Both the position numbers and the translations under genes were made by a program. Under the pieces are notes generated by a model. The model saw only the letters and a list, made by a program, of their open reading frames with translations, ran no database searches and was not told the DNA's origin. DNA of 10,034 bases from Coriobacteriia bacterium. Its GTDB lineage: Bacteria; Actinomycetota; Coriobacteriia; Coriobacteriales; QAMH01. The stretch is taken from positions 1 to 10,034 of the forward strand of contig CAAEKX010000303.1 of assembly GCA_900756605.1 (NCBI GenBank). The letters are read 5' to 3'. Of this stretch, positions 1 through 5,347 are shown piece after piece (the first letter of the stretch is position 1; each line of letters opens with the position of its first letter).

Positions 1-593
1 CCGGTGAGCACGCATATCTTCTCGTGCCCGTCGGTTCCCTGCGACCTTGCGCGGGGCTTCCTGGGCACGCCGGACTCCGACCTGGAGCGGTTTCCCTTGA
101 AGCTCTCCCTGAAGAAGCACTCGTCGAGCTCGGCCCCGCCGCCGGCCTCCACGCGGAAGGCGGGCATGCGCTTGGCCATGGCCTCGAGCAGCCTGTGGCG
201 CATGAAGAACGCCGTCTTGAGGCACACGCCGCACTTTTCCGCCGACTCGCGCAGCGGGAGCATGTCCACGTGGCACTCCGCGAACCTCATCCAGGCCGAC
301 CTGTCGAGCTTGGTGGTGGAGAAGATGCGCATGGTGGCGTCGGTGAAGGTCCTGGCGCACCCTCGGCAGAGGAACCGCTGACGGCCGCGCCCGTCTCGCC
401 CCCTCTTCACGTAATGCGGGGAGCCGCACCAGGGGCAGGCTCTGTCGGGATCGTCTTCCGCCCCCTCGCTTGCCGCGAGGTCGAACAACTCCGCGTCTAT
501 CAGCGCCTTGAGCGATCTCAGGGCCCTGCTCTTCTCGGCAGCCGTCATCTGCGGGAGGAACTGCCTCGTCAGCTGGGTGAGCACGTCTTCCAT
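1..593 (-). CDS. IS1595-family (ISXO2-like) transposase, N-terminal part; cut by window edge
   Basis: The reading frame runs leftwards off the window, leaving about 197 N-terminal residues. An N-terminal zinc ribbon is visible (C53-P-W-C56 and C76-R-G-C79), followed by a helical DNA-binding region. At residues 155-160 the motif ELDECF matches the first catalytic Asp block of IS1595/ISXO2 DDE transposases (D157). These enzymes catalyse cut-and-paste or copy-type transposition of their own insertion sequence. The ATG at 593 is preferred over the in-frame ATG at 605 because a GGAGG lies 5 nt upstream of it, whereas the first ATG touches its purine run. The rest of the DDE domain and the left IS end are outside the window, so intactness cannot be judged. 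The right IS end probably lies between about 610 and 680, but I cannot fix its inverted repeat without the other end. Confidence 0.85.
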   Translation of the reverse strand, partial: MEDVLTQLTRQFLPQMTAAEKSRALRSLKALIDAELFDLAASEGAEDDPDRACPWCGSPHYVKRGRDGRGRQRFLCRGCARTFTDATMRIFSTTKLDRSAWMRFAECHVDMLPLRESAEKCGVCLKTAFFMRHRLLEAMAKRMPAFRVEAGGGAELDECFFRESFKGNRSRSESGVPRKPRARSQGTDGHEKICVLT

Positions 594-718
594 TGCAACC
601 TCCATCTTTCCTGATGATGGAATTGTCGCAATTGGGGGTCCTGCTGCGTGTACTGTGCATAGGACACTTATCCAAAGCGGTCTAACACAACGCAAATATG
701 GCACGCCTTGGTTCTCGG

Positions 719-754
719 CGAAAAAACGCTCGCCCGGAAAGACCCGAGCGAGCG
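719..754 (-). terminator. Intrinsic terminator of the integrase gene
   Basis: Read on the minus strand, a GC-rich hairpin (arms CGCTCGC and GCGAGCG, extended by a further 3 bp after one mismatch, short loop) at 727-754 is followed directly by a run of six U at 721-726. It lies about 30 nt beyond the integrase stop codon. It should insulate the integrase transcript from the neighbouring insertion sequence. Confidence 0.85.
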
Positions 755-783
755 TGTCGTCTAACTTATATGCGGCTTTTGGA

Positions 784-2106
784 TTATGCGGCTTTCGCGC
801 TTCTCAGCATTCCCATCATCCTCTCCAGTTCATCGTAGGTGAAGGGAATGGTCTCAGGCGTCAGGTTGGATATGAGGAGAGATTTGTCCGAGGTCGGATC
901 AAGCATCTTCGCCCTCATGTCCATCCTCCTGTGCTGATGCTCGCACTCAAGGACGCTCACTGGATCATCGAAGCACTCGGGTATCTTGAGAACCGCCATG
1001 GCCTTTGCATCGGGATCGACGTCTGCGTAGATGTCCAGCGTCATTGACGGGTTGGCGTGTCCCAGGTAGCTCGCTACGGTTCTTACGTCAACGCCGCATC
1101 CGATCATGTATGTTGCGAAGGTGTGCCTGAGGTCGTGAAGCGTACAATCGAAGTTGTTCATCTTGCAGAAGCAGGCGAAGTCCTTGCCGATCTGGGTTGG
1201 ATTGTAGGGTCTTGAATCCCTCTCTTGAGATCCCAATATGTATGCATCGCCATTGAAGCTGAGCTTCAGTCGCTTGCACATATACTTAGCATCCTCAATA
1301 AGGCTATCGAGGACTCCGCGAAGATGCATGGTTATGGGAATCGTCCTGATGGAATCGGGCGACTTCGGCTCCTTGAGGTAGTACCCACCGTCACCATGAC
1401 CGAGGGCGTGATTGACGGAAAGCGTCCCGCGCAACGGGTCGTAATCACTCCACCTGAGCGCGCATATCTCGCCCCTTCGCATCCCAGTGGTCAGGGCGAT
1501 CTCGATGGCCACCGCCAAGGGCGTGGGCTGTGCGTCGCGCGCGAGCTTGAGCAGTCGGCTCCTGTCCTCTCGCGAAAGCGCGTTGATCTTCGGCTTGACC
1601 CTTTTCGGGGGCTTGACGAAGTTGCAGGGATTTCTAAGGATGAGCTCTTCTCCCACCGCATGGTTGAGCGCCTGTTTGAGAAGCATGAAGCTCTTCACGA
1701 CGGTTTTAGGATGATAGCCATCTTCGATCATATCGGCGAGGCACTTGCTGACCATCGCTATCGTGAGATCGCTGATCCTCTCTGCACCTATATATTTGTT
1801 GATGCGGGTAACGTCATGCTTGTATCCGCTCACGGTCGATGACTCTATCGCCTTGATGCTCTCCTTGTACGAGAGGTAGTCGGCAAGGTATCTGCGCACC
1901 GTGATGTCCGAGCTTACAGCGTAGCCCTGCATCTCAAGGTCGACGATGAGCTGATCGCGGGCTACCTCCGCCTGCTTTCTGGTCTTGCCCTCGACAGTGT
2001 GATAGGTTAGGGCTTCCTCGCCTGTCAACGGGTCGTCGTGAACCAGCCGAAGCTCCCACTTGTCCGTGTCGCGACGGCGTCTCAAACCTTTGCTGCGGTA
2101 TCTCAT
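784..2106 (-). CDS. int: Tyrosine recombinase / phage-type integrase
   Basis: A 440-residue site-specific recombinase that would integrate and excise the element. The N-terminal ~60 residues resemble an AP2-like arm-site binding domain (basic KGLRRRRDTDKW, then a beta-rich stretch). Residues ~66-150 form the SAM-like core-binding domain and ~175-365 the catalytic domain. The full catalytic set is present: R210 (TTGMRRGE), K248, H324-x-x-R327 (LHDLRHTFAT), H350 (YLGH) and the nucleophile Y360 (LDIY). About 80 residues follow the tyrosine, more than the usual 10-30. I chose the ATG at 2106 because AGGAAAGAAGG lies 5 nt upstream. An in-frame GTG at 2184 would instead translate through the upstream direct repeats. 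The gene stands alone with its own terminator, and no excisionase is seen beside it. Base composition is lower in GC than in the genes to the right. Confidence 0.93.
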   Translation of the reverse strand: MRYRSKGLRRRRDTDKWELRLVHDDPLTGEEALTYHTVEGKTRKQAEVARDQLIVDLEMQGYAVSSDITVRRYLADYLSYKESIKAIESSTVSGYKHDVTRINKYIGAERISDLTIAMVSKCLADMIEDGYHPKTVVKSFMLLKQALNHAVGEELILRNPCNFVKPPKRVKPKINALSREDRSRLLKLARDAQPTPLAVAIEIALTTGMRRGEICALRWSDYDPLRGTLSVNHALGHGDGGYYLKEPKSPDSIRTIPITMHLRGVLDSLIEDAKYMCKRLKLSFNGDAYILGSQERDSRPYNPTQIGKDFACFCKMNNFDCTLHDLRHTFATYMIGCGVDVRTVASYLGHANPSMTLDIYADVDPDAKAMAVLKIPECFDDPVSVLECEHQHRRMDMRAKMLDPTSDKSLLISNLTPETIPFTYDELERMMGMLRSAKAA

Positions 2107-2142
2107 ATATGCCTTCTTTCCTCGTGTTTTCCACAGTTTTTC

Positions 2143-2188
2143 GTGACCACCTTTTGACCACCCTAGTGACCACCTTTTGACCACCTAG
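2143..2188. repeat. Two 23-bp tandem repeats = four phased TGACCACC boxes upstream of int
   Basis: TGACCACC occurs at 2144-2151, 2155-2162, 2167-2174 and 2178-2185, all in one orientation, with start-to-start spacings of 11, 12 and 11 bp, close to one helical turn. Each pair is joined by TTT, and the pairs form a 23-bp tandem duplication. The boxes lie 38-80 bp upstream of the integrase start. Direct repeats next to int are typical of arm-type integrase sites or of a repressor/excisionase operator; which one applies here is inference. Confidence 0.85.
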
Positions 2189-2294
2189 CAGGGTCAAAAA
2201 AGCTGGAAAACAAGGAAATGCGTGACTATCGCAGAGAATGTCCCAGCAGGTAGGGAATTGCAGTGAGGATCGGATGCCATTCCGCTAAAACATG

Positions 2295-2326
2295 CAGCGT
2301 ATGATGCATTTGTGCTCTATACGCTG
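2295..2326. promoter_or_regulatory. 8-bp inverted repeat (CAGCGTAT / ATACGCTG), operator-like
   Basis: Exact arms at 2295-2302 and 2319-2326 are separated by 16 nt. The right arm sits where the -35 box of the promoter at 2341-2349 would be. The centre-to-centre arm spacing of 24 bp suits a dimeric DNA-binding protein better than an RNA hairpin. It could be an operator or part of the integration-site architecture. The stretch 2189-2294 between this dyad and the TGACCACC boxes shows nothing I can assign. Confidence 0.45.
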
Positions 2327-2340
2327 GTGAGATTGCCTTA

Positions 2341-2349
2341 TGCTATAAT
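2341..2349 (+). promoter_or_regulatory. Extended -10 promoter element TGCTATAAT
   Basis: A perfect TATAAT (2344-2349) is preceded by TGC, giving an extended -10 box; no convincing -35 hexamer is present. The predicted start near 2356 would give a short transcript through the tRNA-Pro 3' half to the terminator ending near 2501. Confidence 0.55.
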
Positions 2350-2407
2350 CCCTTAGGAAATCGGGAATAGGCGGATTTCGATAAAGGTGACTTAACTGCT
2401 AATCCGG

Positions 2408-2452
2408 TTCGGGAGTGAGAGGTCGCTGGTTCAAATCCAGTCATCCCGACCA
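2408..2452 (+). tRNA. 3' half of tRNA-Pro (CGG), truncated; probable attachment junction
   Basis: From 2408 the sequence follows tRNA positions 32-76. It has the anticodon loop TTCGGGA (anticodon CGG, Pro) and stem strand GTGAG. The 5-nt variable loop AGGTC is followed by a T-arm with GCTGG / CCAGT closing TTCAAAT. The acceptor strand CATCCCG, discriminator A and encoded CCA complete the half. G72 with A73 fits the C1-G72, A73 identity of bacterial tRNA-Pro. Upstream there is no matching D-arm, no CTCAC to pair with GTGAG, and no full CGGGATG; only a 5-nt CGGGA at 2362-2366 resembles the lost 5' end. The 5' half has therefore been replaced, as expected at an attR site. Loss without an element, through simple decay, is the alternative. 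Confidence 0.65.
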
Positions 2453-2461
2453 GATTGCCAG

Positions 2462-2501
2462 AAGGGGGTTTCTGCATTCGCCAGAAGCCCCTTTGTTTTA
2501 T
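2462..2501 (+). terminator. Intrinsic terminator behind the tRNA-Pro half
   Basis: AAGGGG(G)TTTCTG at 2462-2474 pairs with CAGAAGCCCCTT at 2482-2493 with one small bulge, followed by TGTTTTATT. It lies 10 nt after the CCA and is most simply the original terminator of the tRNA-Pro gene. It separates this transcript from tatA. Confidence 0.8.
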
Positions 2502-2523
2502 TATGGTGCGATACGTGATAGTC

Positions 2524-2552
2524 TTGCACTCGCTATTCGAGCGATGCATACA
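2524..2552 (+). promoter_or_regulatory. Possible promoter for tatA
   Basis: TTGCAC (2524-2529), a 17-nt spacer and CATACA (2547-2552) form a plausible but weak -35/-10 pair between the preceding terminator and tatA. A 5-bp inverted repeat (TCGCT / AGCGA, 2530-2544) lies within the spacer. The call rests mainly on position: a promoter must exist somewhere here if tatA is expressed. Confidence 0.35.
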
Positions 2553-2572
2553 CGCAAGCTTTGGAGGATATG

Positions 2573-2878
2573 ATGAGGATTCCCTTTCTGGGAGGCATTG
2601 GCGTTCCTGAGCTGATCATCATTCTGATTGTGGTCCTGCTTATCTTTGGTCCCAAGAATCTGCCCAAGTTGGGAAATGCCATTGGCAAGACGTTCAAGAG
2701 TCTGCGCGACGGCATGGACGGCAAGAAGAAGGATGACGCCGCTGCTGATGCACAGGATGCGGCCGAGGTCGTCGATGACGCTTCCGCCAAGGATGCGCCT
2801 CAGGTTGAGGCTGTCGAGGAAGCCGTCGTGGAAGAGGCGACTGAGCCGGAGAAAGCTCCTGCAAGCAAGGCTGAGTAA
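2573..2878 (+). CDS. tatA: Sec-independent (Tat) translocase subunit TatA
   Basis: A 101-residue TatA/E-type protein, which oligomerises in the inner membrane to form the passage for folded twin-arginine substrates. The layout is canonical. A very short N-terminus is followed by a single membrane helix (~residues 10-25, GVPELIIILIVVLLI), then the hinge FGPKNLPKLG (25-34). An amphipathic helix (~34-48) and a strongly acidic, Ala/Glu-rich low-complexity tail (~55-101) complete it. The ATG at 2573 is chosen because GGAGG ends 5 nt before it; the TTG at 2561 and ATG at 2570 would overlap or crowd that ribosome site. No tatB or tatC is next to it, which is common for Actinobacteria-type tatA. TatB is less likely because of the FGPK hinge and the length. 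It is the first complete chromosomal gene after the element junction. Confidence 0.92.
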   Translation: MRIPFLGGIGVPELIIILIVVLLIFGPKNLPKLGNAIGKTFKSLRDGMDGKKKDDAAADAQDAAEVVDDASAKDAPQVEAVEEAVVEEATEPEKAPASKAE

Positions 2879-2946
2879 CACCCACCTAACCACCAATCCG
2901 CGCATATGCGTGGGTACGAGATAGAGACGAACGGAGATACCATCCC

Positions 2947-3426
2947 ATGGCGAACAACGCAAACGATGTAGTCCTGACTGCGGACGGCAAGGCAAAGCTC
3001 GAGGAAGAGCTTCACTACCTCGAGACCGAGAAGCGCGACGAGGTCGGCGAGCGCATTCGCATCGCGCGCGAGTTCGGCGATATCTCCGAGAACTCCGAGT
3101 ACGATGACGCCAAGAACGAGCAGGCCATTCTCGAGCAGCGCATTGCCGAGATTAACGACGTCCTCGCAAACGCCCAGGTCGTGGATGCGCCCAAGAAGGG
3201 CAACCGCGTCGTTATCGGCTCGACGGTCACGCTGACCGACGATAACGGCAAGGAGCGCGTCTTCACCATCGTCGGTGGCGCCGAGGCCGATAGTGCCCAG
3301 GGCAAGATCTCGAACGAGTCCCCCGTGGGTGCTGCCGTGCTCGGCCACAAGAAGGGCGATGTCATCGAGTACGAGGGCCCGACCGGCCGCAAGATGAAGT
3401 TCACGCTCACGAAGGTCGGCCACTAG
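2947..3426 (+). CDS. greA: Transcription elongation factor GreA
   Basis: A 159-residue protein of normal GreA length. GreA enters the secondary channel of RNA polymerase and stimulates cleavage of the RNA 3' end in backtracked complexes. Residues 1-~75 form the N-terminal coiled coil, with the acidic tip in EFGDISENSEYDDAK (D45 and E48 correspond to the family's functional tip acids). Residues ~85-159 form the FKBP-like domain, ending with the conserved ISNESPVGAA block and GDVIEYEGPTG. The ATG at 2947 has GGAG about 10 nt upstream. The 68-nt gap after tatA has no clear terminator, so transcription could continue from tatA. The stop codon is 2 nt from the lysS start, so the two are almost certainly cotranscribed and translationally coupled. 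Confidence 0.97.
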   Translation: MANNANDVVLTADGKAKLEEELHYLETEKRDEVGERIRIAREFGDISENSEYDDAKNEQAILEQRIAEINDVLANAQVVDAPKKGNRVVIGSTVTLTDDNGKERVFTIVGGAEADSAQGKISNESPVGAAVLGHKKGDVIEYEGPTGRKMKFTLTKVGH

Positions 3427-3428
3427 TC

Positions 3429-4919
3429 ATGTCCGACGCATCAGAGGAGATCATCGACGATCCGGTAGAGGTTCGTCGTAACAAGCGCCAGGCGCTCATC
3501 GATGCGGGCCGCGATCCGTACGGCCACGCCTTTGCAAGTTCGCATACGGTCGAGCAGCTTGACGAGCAGTATGCTCGTCTCGAGGACGGTCAAGACACCG
3601 AAGACGAGGTCGCCATCGCCGGCCGCGTCATGGCCAAACGCGCGCAGGGCAAGGTCGCCTTTCTCGAGCTCATGGACCATACGGGCACCATCCAGCTCTT
3701 TTGCCGCATCAACACCTTGGGCGAAGATGCCTTCGAGGAGCTGAAAGACCTGGACGTGGGCGACTGGATCGCCGTGCATGGCACCATGATGCGCACGCGT
3801 CGCGGCCAGCTCTCCGTAGCCGTCTCCTCGTTCGAGCTCATGTCCAAGAGTCTGCGCCCGCTTCCCGAGAAGTTCCACGGCTTGCAAGACAAGGAAACGC
3901 GCTATCGTCAGCGCTACGTCGACTTGGTCGTCAACCCCGAGGTCCGCGAGACGTTCAAGAAGCGCTCGCGTATCATCTCCGCCATTCGTCGCTTTATGGA
4001 GGACGAGGGCTACTACGAGGTCGAGACGCCGTTCCTGAACCCGATTATCGGCGGCGCGAATGCAAAGCCCTTCATCACCCACTTCAATGCGCTCGATCGC
4101 GATTACTATCTGCGCATCGCCACGGAGCTTCCCCTGAAGCGCCTGCTGGTTGGTGGTTTTCCCAAGGTGTTCGAGCTGGGACGCATCTTCCGCAACGAAG
4201 GCATGGATCCCTATCACAATCCCGAGTTCACCACGATGGAAGCCTACGAGGCCTTCGGCGACCTCGAGTCCATGATGGACTTGGCCGAGGGCTGCTTCAA
4301 GGCTGCGGCCGAGGCTGCCTGTGGCACGCTGCAGATCGAGTATCAGGGCACGCCCATCGATTTGTCGGGCGATTGGCGCCGCGCGACCATGATGGAGCTA
4401 GCCAGCGAGCATGCGGGCGAGGACGTCTCCTTCGACCGCACGCGCGAAGAGCTCGTGGCCATCCTGGAGAAGAACGGCGGTCATGCCGAAGCCGCTTGGG
4501 GCAAGGGCAAGCTCATCGCCGAGATCTTCGAGGCCGTCGCCGAGGAGAAGATCATCCAGCCCACGTTCGTCATCGATCATCCGCTCGAGATTTCTCCGCT
4601 CGCGAAGAAGCATCCGGACAATCCGGAGCTTACCCAGCGCTTCGAGCTGTTCATCCTGGGGCATGAGTACGCCAATGCCTTCACCGAGCTCAACGATCCG
4701 GTCGATCAGGCCGAGCGCTTCATGGAGCAGGTCAAGGCGAAGGACATGGGCGATGACGAGGCCATGGGTTTTGACGCGGATTACATTCGCGCGCTTGAGT
4801 ACGGCATGCCTCCGGCTGGTGGCATCGGCATCGGTATCGACAGGCTCACCATGCTGCTCACCGATGCGCCCACCATCCGCGACGTGCTGCTGTTCCCGCA
4901 CATGCGCGACGAGGCATAA
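3429..4919 (+). CDS. lysS: Lysyl-tRNA synthetase, class II
   Basis: A complete 496-residue class II LysRS that charges tRNA-Lys with lysine in the cytoplasm. An N-terminal extension is followed by an OB-fold anticodon-binding domain (~60-145, containing VAIAGRVMAKRAQGKVAFLEL). The class II catalytic core comes next. Motif 1 spans ~181-210 and ends in VETPFLNPIIGGANAKPF. Motif 2 spans ~250-275 (FRNEGMD..HNPEFTTME). Motif 3 lies at the C-terminus (GGIGIGIDRLTMLL, then RDVLLFPHMR). There is no LysX/LysX2-type membrane extension. It starts 2 nt after greA with no strong ribosome site of its own, only a weak AAGG inside greA, consistent with coupling. Its TAA is the first triplet of a palindromic repeat that can form a hairpin. 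Confidence 0.98.
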   Translation: MSDASEEIIDDPVEVRRNKRQALIDAGRDPYGHAFASSHTVEQLDEQYARLEDGQDTEDEVAIAGRVMAKRAQGKVAFLELMDHTGTIQLFCRINTLGEDAFEELKDLDVGDWIAVHGTMMRTRRGQLSVAVSSFELMSKSLRPLPEKFHGLQDKETRYRQRYVDLVVNPEVRETFKKRSRIISAIRRFMEDEGYYEVETPFLNPIIGGANAKPFITHFNALDRDYYLRIATELPLKRLLVGGFPKVFELGRIFRNEGMDPYHNPEFTTMEAYEAFGDLESMMDLAEGCFKAAAEAACGTLQIEYQGTPIDLSGDWRRATMMELASEHAGEDVSFDRTREELVAILEKNGGHAEAAWGKGKLIAEIFEAVAEEKIIQPTFVIDHPLEISPLAKKHPDNPELTQRFELFILGHEYANAFTELNDPVDQAERFMEQVKAKDMGDDEAMGFDADYIRALEYGMPPAGGIGIGIDRLTMLLTDAPTIRDVLLFPHMRDEA

Positions 4920-4949
4920 GACAAAATTGCCCCGGCGATTTTTGTCTCA
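4917..4949 (+). terminator. Palindromic repeat at the lysS stop codon, probable terminator
   Basis: The element reads TAAGACA...TGCC-cc-GGC...TGTCTCA. It begins with the lysS stop codon and folds into a hairpin (AGACAAAA pairs with TTTTGTCT, with an inner TGCC/GGC(G) stem). A related palindrome occupies the same position after ispF (9997-10026). T-rich sequence lies in its 3' arm rather than after it, so its termination strength is uncertain. Confidence 0.6.
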
Positions 4950-4972
4950 TTTCAATGGCGAAGGAGCATTTC

Positions 4973-5209
4973 ATGAAGTTCGACAACATGGTTCTGTACG
5001 TCAAGCCGGGGTGCCCGTTTTGCCATCGCGTCCTCGACTTCATGGCCGCCAACGACATCCAGATCGAGACGGTCGATTCCACCGACCCGCAACATCGCCA
5101 GGAACTGCTCGACATGAATGGCACGACGCAGTCGCCCTGCCTGGTCATCGACGGCAAGCCCATGCTCGAGTCTGCCGACATCATCGCCTATCTAAAAGGG
5201 CTGCTCTAG
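4973..5209 (+). CDS. Glutaredoxin-family thiol oxidoreductase (CPFC)
   Basis: A 78-residue single-domain glutaredoxin. The N-terminal strand VLYVKPGCPFC carries the dithiol active site C14-P-F-C17. The cis-proline loop is TTQSPCLVIDG (P55), and the C-terminal ESADIIAYLKGLL matches the helix that usually follows the GG/D region in Grx/GST-N folds. It should reduce disulfides or mixed disulfides in the cytoplasm; which low-molecular-weight thiol it uses cannot be told from sequence. An additional cysteine (C56) directly follows the cis-proline, where most relatives have a hydrophobic residue. The ATG at 4973 is preferred over the one at 4955 because AAGGAG (4961-4966) lies 6 nt before it. It sits 53 nt after lysS and 138 nt before clpC. 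Confidence 0.85.
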   Translation: MKFDNMVLYVKPGCPFCHRVLDFMAANDIQIETVDSTDPQHRQELLDMNGTTQSPCLVIDGKPMLESADIIAYLKGLL

Positions 5210-5215
5210 GCACCC

Positions 5216-5240
5216 TGTCATTTCGAGCGAGGCCGCTCGC
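5216..5240 (+). repeat. Intergenic palindromic repeat, TGTCATTTCGAG type (partial)
   Basis: TGTCATTTCGA (5216-5226) is followed by a perfect GCGAG-gccg-CTCGC hairpin (5227-5240), just after the glutaredoxin gene. The first 11 bases match, with one difference, the complement of 7982-7992 downstream of clpC, indicating the same dispersed repeat family in opposite orientation. Confidence 0.55.
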
Positions 5241-5301
5241 ATGTCGCTGGCGTGTTGGGTAGCCGTCATCGTCTTGTCATCGCTATTCTTGGCGGCATGT
5301 C

Positions 5302-5307
5302 TATACT
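5302..5307 (+). promoter_or_regulatory. Possible -10 box (TATACT) for clpC
   Basis: TATACT lies 40 nt upstream of the clpC start codon. No good -35 is at the right distance: TTGTCA at 5274-5279 would need a 22-nt spacer. I see no CtsR-, HrcA (CIRCE)- or HspR (HAIR)-type operator around it. This is a weak call. Confidence 0.3.
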
Positions 5308-5347
5308 GGGAAGACCACCGCTCTCTTTTCGAGGAGGCTTTCCGCGT

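Larger units (their letters stand above)
1..2452. mobile_element. Right end of an integrated genetic element (truncated by window)
   Basis: This stretch holds a transposase fragment, a tyrosine recombinase with its terminator and upstream repeats, and ends at the 3' half of a tRNA-Pro. The recombinase gene is visibly lower in GC than the housekeeping genes to its right, which suits foreign origin. Integration of tyrosine-recombinase elements into tRNA genes is well established: the intact tRNA is rebuilt at one end and a 3' fragment is left at the other. A 3' fragment lies next to int here, so the element should extend leftwards and an intact tRNA-Pro should lie at its far end, outside the window. 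No conjugation, phage or cargo genes are visible, so whether it is an ICE, prophage or island cannot be told. Confidence 0.6.

Noticed and set aside
24..1047. Plus-strand open frames over the left end
   Set aside because: They are antisense to the zinc-ribbon DDE transposase and the integrase C-terminus, which have clear motifs.
2107..2184. Integrase starting at GTG 2184 (26 extra residues)
   Set aside because: It would translate the repeat array and lacks a ribosome site; ATG 2106 has a good one.
2143..2185. CtsR heat-shock operator (GGTCAAA direct repeat)
   Set aside because: On the minus strand GGTCAAAAGG looks CtsR-like, but the spacing is 11-12 bp rather than 10, half of the units read GGTCAC, and no ctsR is in the window; it is upstream of an integrase.
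2362..2452. A complete 91-nt class II tRNA with anticodon GCT
   Set aside because: CTGCTAA is present, but the flanking anticodon strands do not pair, there is no D-arm with GG, no variable-arm stem, and acceptor pairs 6-7 fail. The tRNA-Pro 3'-half reading fits far better.
2343..2549. Minus-strand frame encoding GMTGFEPATS-like peptide
   Set aside because: TGFEPAT is the well-known artefact of reading the complement of a tRNA T-arm and acceptor end; it lies over the tRNA-Pro half and the terminator.
2880..2915. Terminator between tatA and greA (ACCCAC / GTGGGT arms, with the CGCATATGCG palindrome at 2901-2910)
   Set aside because: Short stem, long loop, no T-run; more likely chance.
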